Of a DNA stretch of 11,201 nucleotides, positions 7,136-11,201 are shown in pieces. Where the stretch lies: assembly GCA_027625355.1 (NCBI GenBank), contig JAQBWI010000030.1:1-11201 (forward strand), in the 5' to 3' direction. Under the pieces are notes generated by a model that was not told the origin of the DNA, did not search any database, and was given only the letters and a program-made list of their open reading frames with translations. This DNA comes from Pseudomonadota bacterium. Its GTDB lineage: Bacteria > Pseudomonadota > Alphaproteobacteria > HIMB59 > GCA-002718135. Position numbers and translations under genes: made by a program. Within the stretch, counting starts at the first letter, position 1; each line of letters begins with the position of its first letter.

Positions 7136-7139
7136 ATGT

Positions 7140-8075
7140 ATGATAAGTCAAGATCAAATAGACCAATATATTAATGAAGGATATACGATTGTTGAAGATG
7201 TGTTTAGTCAAGATGAACTTAATCCTATATTGAATGAGTTTGAAGAAATTGTAGATGATTACGCTAATAAAGCATTTGAAGCAGGAAAAATTACTGATAA
7301 ACATTCTGATAAAGATGTTTTTAAAAGATTGGCAGCTTTAGAAAATGATTTTAAAGGATCATCTGTTCTAATTCATCATAGAGGAGAATTAAAGCCAGCA
7401 TTAGCAAATTTATGGGGCTCAAAAAAACTTTTGGATATGGTAGAAAATTGGGTAGGTCAAGATATCTCAGGTCACCCTGTATGGAACATTAGATCTAAAA
7501 CACCTCAAACAGCAAGAATGACCGTTCCATGGCATCAAGACTCTGCCTATTTAAAAGAAGGAGCAGAAATGACGACTCAACCAGCTGCATGGATACCTTT
7601 TTTAGATGTAAACAAAAATAATGGATGTATGCAAGTAGTCCCAGGTGGGCACAGACCAGAAAGAGTTCTCAATCACAAACTTGAAAAAAAAGATGGTTCA
7701 GTAAAAGATTCTTGGTACTTATTTATAGAAGAAAAAGATATTCCTGAAGATAAAGTAGTGACATGTGAAATGAAAGCTGGCTCTGTTTTATTCCTTCATC
7801 AATTAGTACCACATAGATCTCTAGAGAATTTTTCAGATGATGTTAGATGGAGTGTTGATTTAAGGTTTCAAAACCCTAAAGATGAAGCTGGTTTCCATAC
7901 AGGCTTAGTAGATCCAATTATAATGAGAAAATCTGATGAACCAAATTATATTCCTGACTGGAAAGAATGGTTTAAAGGTTATGATGATCAACATAATAAA
8001 TTTAGAGGAACTTCAAAAAAAGATCAGTTTGACTCAACAGTTGATGGAACTTGGTTAGAACGCTGGGATAAATAA
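7140..8075 (+). CDS. PhyH-family Fe(II)/2-oxoglutarate-dependent oxygenase
   Basis: A soluble double-stranded beta-helix dioxygenase of 311 aa, of the phytanoyl-CoA dioxygenase family. It couples 2-oxoglutarate decarboxylation to hydroxylation of a small substrate. The iron-binding triad is visible as H132-Q-D134 (in PWHQDSAY) and H225 (in VPHRS). R236, eleven residues after the distal His, is the expected 2-oxoglutarate carboxylate ligand. The GCMQVVPGGHRP block (162-173) is typical of the family. Bacterial members act on diverse metabolites, including phosphonates, ectoine and halogenated or methylated compounds; phytanoyl-CoA itself is unlikely. It has the best promoter and one of the best ribosome sites in the window and is followed by a hairpin, so it looks monocistronic. 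Placed between D2 and D3, it may act in the same pathway (inference). Family is sure; substrate is unknown. Confidence 0.9.
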   Translation: MISQDQIDQYINEGYTIVEDVFSQDELNPILNEFEEIVDDYANKAFEAGKITDKHSDKDVFKRLAALENDFKGSSVLIHHRGELKPALANLWGSKKLLDMVENWVGQDISGHPVWNIRSKTPQTARMTVPWHQDSAYLKEGAEMTTQPAAWIPFLDVNKNNGCMQVVPGGHRPERVLNHKLEKKDGSVKDSWYLFIEEKDIPEDKVVTCEMKAGSVLFLHQLVPHRSLENFSDDVRWSVDLRFQNPKDEAGFHTGLVDPIIMRKSDEPNYIPDWKEWFKGYDDQHNKFRGTSKKDQFDSTVDGTWLERWDK

Positions 8076-8115
8076 AATTTATTATTTTAAGTTTGTAATC
8101 TTTCTTAATATAAAT

Positions 8116-8139
8116 TGATGGGACCATTTAGTCCCATCA
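8116..8139 (+). terminator. hairpin downstream of the PhyH-type gene
   Basis: TGATGGGAC (8116-8124) pairs perfectly with GTCCCATCA (8131-8139) around a 6-nt loop, 40 bp after the stop codon. The stem is strong for this AT-rich DNA, but the bases after it (TGAAATATTG) are not a U tract. It may be a weak terminator or a 3'-end processing stop. Confidence 0.45.
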
Positions 8140-8185
8140 TGAAATATTGCATAGAATTTATCTAAATAATTTGAAATATCCGCTG

Positions 8186-8215
8186 TAATTATTATCGAAA
8201 TAATTATTATTGAAA
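8186..8215. repeat. tandem 15-bp repeat upstream of the third di-iron oxygenase gene
   Basis: TAATTATTATCGAAA (8186-8200) is followed directly by TAATTATTATTGAAA (8201-8215), with 14 of 15 bases identical. The junction also forms an inverted repeat, TAATTATT-N5-AATAATTA (8186-8206). The pair ends 28 bp before the ATG at 8244, a position suited to a regulator binding in tandem. The rest of the 168-bp gap holds only the hairpin at 8116 and no small gene that I can see. Confidence 0.5.
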
Positions 8216-8243
8216 TTAAAAAAAAATTGAATATTTTAACAAT

Positions 8244-9236
8244 ATGCATGTTAATTTAGATGACTGGTATAGACCCTCAATTGATAAGAAAAAACTAAAG
8301 CAATTAAGCAAAAGAAGAGATTTGCCTGGCTTAATACATTTTGCAATTTATTTTTTACTTTTATTTGCTTCTGGTTATTTAGCTTATGTTACTATTGGCA
8401 CATGGTGGACATATTTATTTTTCTTTCTATACGGCACTATATATGCTTTCAGTGTTGCAAACTGGCATGAAACAGTTCATCGAACTGCTTTTAAGACAAG
8501 ATGGATAAATGAATTTTTCTATCACATAAGCTCCTTCATGTGTGACTTTGAAGGTTTTAGATGGCGTTGGAGTCATACATTTCATCATTCAAATACTTTG
8601 CAAACCGAAGATGATTATGATCATGAGATACAGGTATCAAGACCAGTTGAGCTTATTGCATTTTTTCTAAACTTTATTCCACTCACTGATCTTTTATATC
8701 CACATAAGCTCATTAAATATGAAGTTATTAAGCATGCATTTGGTAAATTTTCATCAGTAATTGATATTACTGCGCCATCAAAAGAAAAAAAGAAAATATT
8801 ATGGAACTCAAGATTGTATGTATTTATTTGGTTATCAGTAATATTGTATTCAATTTATATAGGAAGTTTCTTACCAATTATCTATATTATATTACCAACA
8901 TATATCGGGAAACCAATCTGGTTTGCTGTTAACGTTACACAGCATTTAGCTGCAAAAGTGGATACAAAAGATCATCGCTTAAGCACGTACTCTGTTAGAA
9001 TAAACCCTTTGTTGAGTTTTCTATATTGGAATATGGAATATCATCTCGAACATCACATGTATCCAATGGTACCTTCGTATAATTTAAAGAAGTTAAGGAG
9101 AGAGATTGATGATCAACTTCCTAAACCTTTTAATAGTTTATTTGATTTTTACAAGCAGGTGCTTCCATCAGTGATAGCTTTGGCAACAAATTCAAACAAT
9201 TACTATAAAGTAAAATTATCCTCAGATAATGATTGA
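8244..9236 (+). CDS. membrane di-iron oxygenase/desaturase, MocD-like (paralogue D3)
   Basis: Third member of the paralogue set, 330 aa, with intact histidine boxes H75-ETV-H79, H111-TF-H114-H115 and H267-LE-H270-H271, plus TQH (234) and KDHR (244). Membrane segments lie at about 32-50, 53-72 and 190-220. It is closest to D1: both open with a D-x-WY...IDKK motif, share HHM(F/Y)PMVPSYNLKKL after the last box and have an acidic YDxEIQV segment after box two. Its C-terminus lacks the conserved tail shared by D1 and D2. No strong ribosome site precedes the ATG at 8244. The stop overlaps the next gene by 8 bp, so D3 and the DUF1479 oxygenase are translationally coupled and probably act on the same substrate or in succession (inference). 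Oxygenase versus desaturase cannot be settled from sequence. Confidence 0.85.
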   Translation: MHVNLDDWYRPSIDKKKLKQLSKRRDLPGLIHFAIYFLLLFASGYLAYVTIGTWWTYLFFFLYGTIYAFSVANWHETVHRTAFKTRWINEFFYHISSFMCDFEGFRWRWSHTFHHSNTLQTEDDYDHEIQVSRPVELIAFFLNFIPLTDLLYPHKLIKYEVIKHAFGKFSSVIDITAPSKEKKKILWNSRLYVFIWLSVILYSIYIGSFLPIIYIILPTYIGKPIWFAVNVTQHLAAKVDTKDHRLSTYSVRINPLLSFLYWNMEYHLEHHMYPMVPSYNLKKLRREIDDQLPKPFNSLFDFYKQVLPSVIALATNSNNYYKVKLSSDND

Positions 9237-10461
9237 TCTAGATAATATAGAAGAAATTATTATTCAGGAGAAAAATTATCTTAAAAATATGTCAAAAAAT
9301 TATGTAGAAAATTTTTTAGAAATTGAAAAATTTATTACAGACGAAATTTTTAACATTGAAGAATTAAATAAAAATAATAAAAATATCATTCCTGAAGTAA
9401 AATTTAATGATTTGAAACTTAACTTAAGGGACTTAATATCAGAAGTTAAAAAAAAGGGATGTGTTGTTATAAGAGATGTTTTTGATGATGATCTAATTAC
9501 TCAAATGAACATGGATTTAGAACAATATATTGAAGAAAATAATTATTATGAAGATCAAAAGAAAAAAGCAGATATTGATAAATATTTTAGTGATTTAAAA
9601 TCAGGGAAACCTCAAATTTTTGGACTTTACTGGTCTAAACCTCAAGTAAATATTAGACAATCAATCGAGTTAGATGTTGTAAAAAAATGGCTTAATCAAC
9701 TTTGGACTTATAAGCAAAATAATGAGTCAATTTTTGATCCCAATCATGAATTGGTTTACGCAGATAGAGTAAGAAGAAGAGAACCAGGAGACTCGACTCT
9801 AGGTTTATCTCCTCATTGTGATGCAGGTTCAGTAGAGCGTTGGATTGATAAAGGTTATCAAGCAGTATATGAAAAAATATTTGCAGATAATTTCAAAGAA
9901 TATGATCCTTTTGATGCTGCTAATAGAAATAAAACTAAAGAAATAGAATCACCTGCTGTCAGTCATGTTTTTAGAACTTTTCAAGGATGGGTTGCTTTGA
10001 CTGAACAAGGACCTGGAGATGGAACTTTACAGCTTATACCTATCGCAAAATCAATGGCATATATTTTAACAAGAGCTTTATTGGATGATGTAGATGAAAA
10101 AGATTTATGTAGCTCCATGCCTGCTAGAGCTTTGTCAGTAAATTCAAAATACCACTCACTCCTTTTAAGAGGTCTTGTCTCGATTCCTAAAATGGACCCT
10201 GGAGATACAGTTTGGTGGCATCCGGATGTTGTTCATGCTGTTGAAGATCATCACACAGGAAAGGGTTATTCAAATGTAGTTTATGTTGGCTCCACACCAT
10301 ATTGTGAAAAAAATTTAGCGTACGCTAAAAAACAATCTCAAAAATTTTTAGAAGGAAAAAGTCCTCCAGATTTTGCCGCTGAGGATTATGAAGTTACCTA
10401 CAAAAATAGAGCTACAATTAAAGATTTAACATCAATGGGGAAAAAACAACTAGCCTTATAA
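9229..10461 (+). CDS. DUF1479 (YbiU-like) Fe(II)/2-oxoglutarate oxygenase
   Basis: A soluble protein of 410 aa, close to the about 420 aa of E. coli YbiU, whose family has a 2-oxoglutarate oxygenase fold and poorly known substrates. An N-terminal helical part (about 1-60) precedes the catalytic core. DUF1479 landmarks include IFGLYWSKPQ (130-139), YADRVRRREPG (177-187), H196-C-D198 (the HxD iron motif), SHVFRTFQGW (245-254), WWHPDVVH (329-336) with H336 or H331 as the distal iron ligand, and PYCEKNLAYAKK (357-368). All are intact, so the protein should be active. The start lies inside the end of D3 (8-bp overlap) and no Shine-Dalgarno is evident, pointing to re-initiation by ribosomes finishing D3. 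Its stop is only 2 bp from the convergent gloA stop. It is unrelated at sequence level to the PhyH-type gene beyond the common fold. Confidence 0.88.
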   Translation: MIDLDNIEEIIIQEKNYLKNMSKNYVENFLEIEKFITDEIFNIEELNKNNKNIIPEVKFNDLKLNLRDLISEVKKKGCVVIRDVFDDDLITQMNMDLEQYIEENNYYEDQKKKADIDKYFSDLKSGKPQIFGLYWSKPQVNIRQSIELDVVKKWLNQLWTYKQNNESIFDPNHELVYADRVRRREPGDSTLGLSPHCDAGSVERWIDKGYQAVYEKIFADNFKEYDPFDAANRNKTKEIESPAVSHVFRTFQGWVALTEQGPGDGTLQLIPIAKSMAYILTRALLDDVDEKDLCSSMPARALSVNSKYHSLLLRGLVSIPKMDPGDTVWWHPDVVHAVEDHHTGKGYSNVVYVGSTPYCEKNLAYAKKQSQKFLEGKSPPDFAAEDYEVTYKNRATIKDLTSMGKKQLAL

Positions 10462-10463
10462 TT

Positions 10464-10889
10464 TTACCAGCTACCTGTATTTTCCATTGATAACCAAGGT
10501 TCTTGTGGTGGTAAGCTTTCACCTTCTTGCAATATTTCAATTGAAATACCATCTGGTGAACGAACGAAAGCCATATGACCATCTCTTGGAGGTCTGTTTA
10601 TAGTTACGCCACTTTTCATCAGTTTATCACATACATCATAAATATTTTTTACACTGTAAGCTAGATGTCCAAAATTTCTTCCACCTGTGTATTTCTCTGG
10701 ATCCCAATTATACGTCAATTCTAATAGACCTGTTTTTTCATCGCTATTTTCTGCTCCTAAAAAAACTAGAGTAAAACGACCTTTGTCATGATCAACTCGT
10801 CTTACTTCTTTTAAGCCTAGTTTATTACAGTAAAAATCTAATGAACTTTCGATATTCTCAACTCTTACCATGGTATGCAAATATTTCAT
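10464..10889 (-). CDS. gloA: glyoxalase I (lactoylglutathione lyase)
   Basis: Converts the glutathione hemithioacetal of methylglyoxal to S-lactoylglutathione in the cytoplasm. The 141-aa protein matches GloA along its length: LHTMVRV at the N-terminus, LLELTYNW (55-62) and FGHLAYSV (73-80). The metal ligands expected from E. coli GloA are all present as H5, E57, H75 and E118. The C-terminal extension LPPQEPWLSMENTGSW is longer than in E. coli and is a form I associate with alphaproteobacterial GloA proteins. A GAGAGG ribosome site sits 5 nt before the start ATG at 10889. It follows the LysR-like gene by 23 bp on the same strand and is probably co-transcribed with it. It is convergent with the DUF1479 gene. 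It is likely a housekeeping detoxification gene marking the edge of the oxygenase island. Confidence 0.93.
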   Translation of the reverse strand: MKYLHTMVRVENIESSLDFYCNKLGLKEVRRVDHDKGRFTLVFLGAENSDEKTGLLELTYNWDPEKYTGGRNFGHLAYSVKNIYDVCDKLMKSGVTINRPPRDGHMAFVRSPDGISIEILQEGESLPPQEPWLSMENTGSW

Positions 10890-10912
10890 TTAAACCTCTC
10901 AATTTATAATAT

Positions 10913-11201
10913 TTATTCTATATATTTAGAAGATAAGTCCAATAAAAACTTAATTATTTTGTAATTAGCAATTTTATTTCTTACCAATATTCCAGCCTCT
11001 ATATCAACAATTTTATCAGTTTTTAATTCCTTTAAGTCAAAATTATTAGCTATCATACTTAATGATTTTGCAGCGATAGCTAGATTCCCATTATTTTGTA
11101 CTGAAGCAAATAAAGCTGACGGTGAAGAAAAAGTAGTAAAGTTATTTGAGATTTTAATATTATTGTTTTTAAATAACGTAATAATTGATTCATGATTATC
11201 T
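10913..11201 (-). CDS. C-terminal part of a probable LysR-type transcriptional regulator (cut by window edge)
   Basis: An open frame on the minus strand runs from the window edge to a TAA at 10913-10915 and gives the last 95 residues of a protein whose start lies outside. The fragment has the pattern of the second half of a LysR effector domain: LFASVQNNGNLAIAAKSL (a V-x-x-G-x-G-I-A-like helix and strand), then LKELKTDKIVDIEAGILVR (the switch strand usually ending in LVR/LLYR), then a C-terminal amphipathic helix IIKFLLDLSSKYIE. The DNA-binding helix-turn-helix is not in view, so the family call rests on this partial similarity. It lies 23 bp upstream of gloA on the same strand. Whether it controls gloA or something beyond the edge cannot be seen. 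Confidence 0.6.
   Translation of the reverse strand, partial: DNHESIITLFKNNNIKISNNFTTFSSPSALFASVQNNGNLAIAAKSLSMIANNFDLKELKTDKIVDIEAGILVRNKIANYKIIKFLLDLSSKYIE

Noticed and set aside
1..11201. Search for a defence system, CRISPR array, integrase, transposase or prophage gene
   Set aside because: No such motif, repeat-spacer pattern or terminal inverted repeat was seen; codon and base use look even across the window.

Overview
The window is AT-rich (roughly 30% GC by eye) and densely packed, with standard stop codons, short intergenic gaps and several overlapping or nearly abutting genes. Gene content and protein styles (a GloA of the alphaproteobacterial type, a FrcBCA-like ABC transporter with a single-domain ATPase, MocA/MocD-like enzymes) suggest a streamlined marine alphaproteobacterium of the SAR11 / HIMB59 / AEGEAN-169 kind. 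That placement is inference, as no rRNA or marker gene is present.

Layout, left to right. 13-1161 (+): Gfo/Idh/MocA-family NAD(P) oxidoreductase. 1289-2284 (+): first membrane di-iron oxygenase/desaturase (D1). 2365-5149 (+): a CUT2-type sugar/cyclitol ABC transporter as binding protein, intercistronic hairpin, permease and ATPase. 5170-6207 (+): second di-iron paralogue (D2), probably in the transporter operon. 6221-7051 (-): a divergent PanB-like protein whose metal-binding residues look changed. 7140-8075 (+): PhyH-type Fe(II)/2-oxoglutarate oxygenase, divergent from the PanB-like gene and with a good promoter and Shine-Dalgarno. 8244-9236 (+): third di-iron paralogue (D3), overlapping by 8 bp a DUF1479 (YbiU-like) Fe/2OG oxygenase at 9229-10461. 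10464-10889 (-): glyoxalase I (gloA), convergent with the DUF1479 gene, and downstream of the 3' end of a gene that reads like a LysR-type regulator (10913 to the window edge).

How it may work together (inference): the three His-box proteins are usually auto-annotated as fatty acid desaturases. However, their length, histidine boxes and neighbours (MocA-like dehydrogenase, MocB-like binding protein) recall rhizobial rhizopine catabolism, where the MocD oxygenase removes an O-methyl group from 3-O-methyl-scyllo-inosamine. The region could therefore be an uptake-and-oxidation island for a methylated, aminated or otherwise substituted sugar or cyclitol: import by the ABC transporter, hydroxylation or demethylation by up to five iron-dependent oxygenases, then oxidation by the Gfo/Idh/MocA enzyme. 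No Rieske ferredoxin or reductase for the di-iron enzymes lies in the window. No tRNA, rRNA, CRISPR array, insertion sequence or integrase was seen, and no gene is visibly broken; only the LysR-like gene is cut by the window edge.
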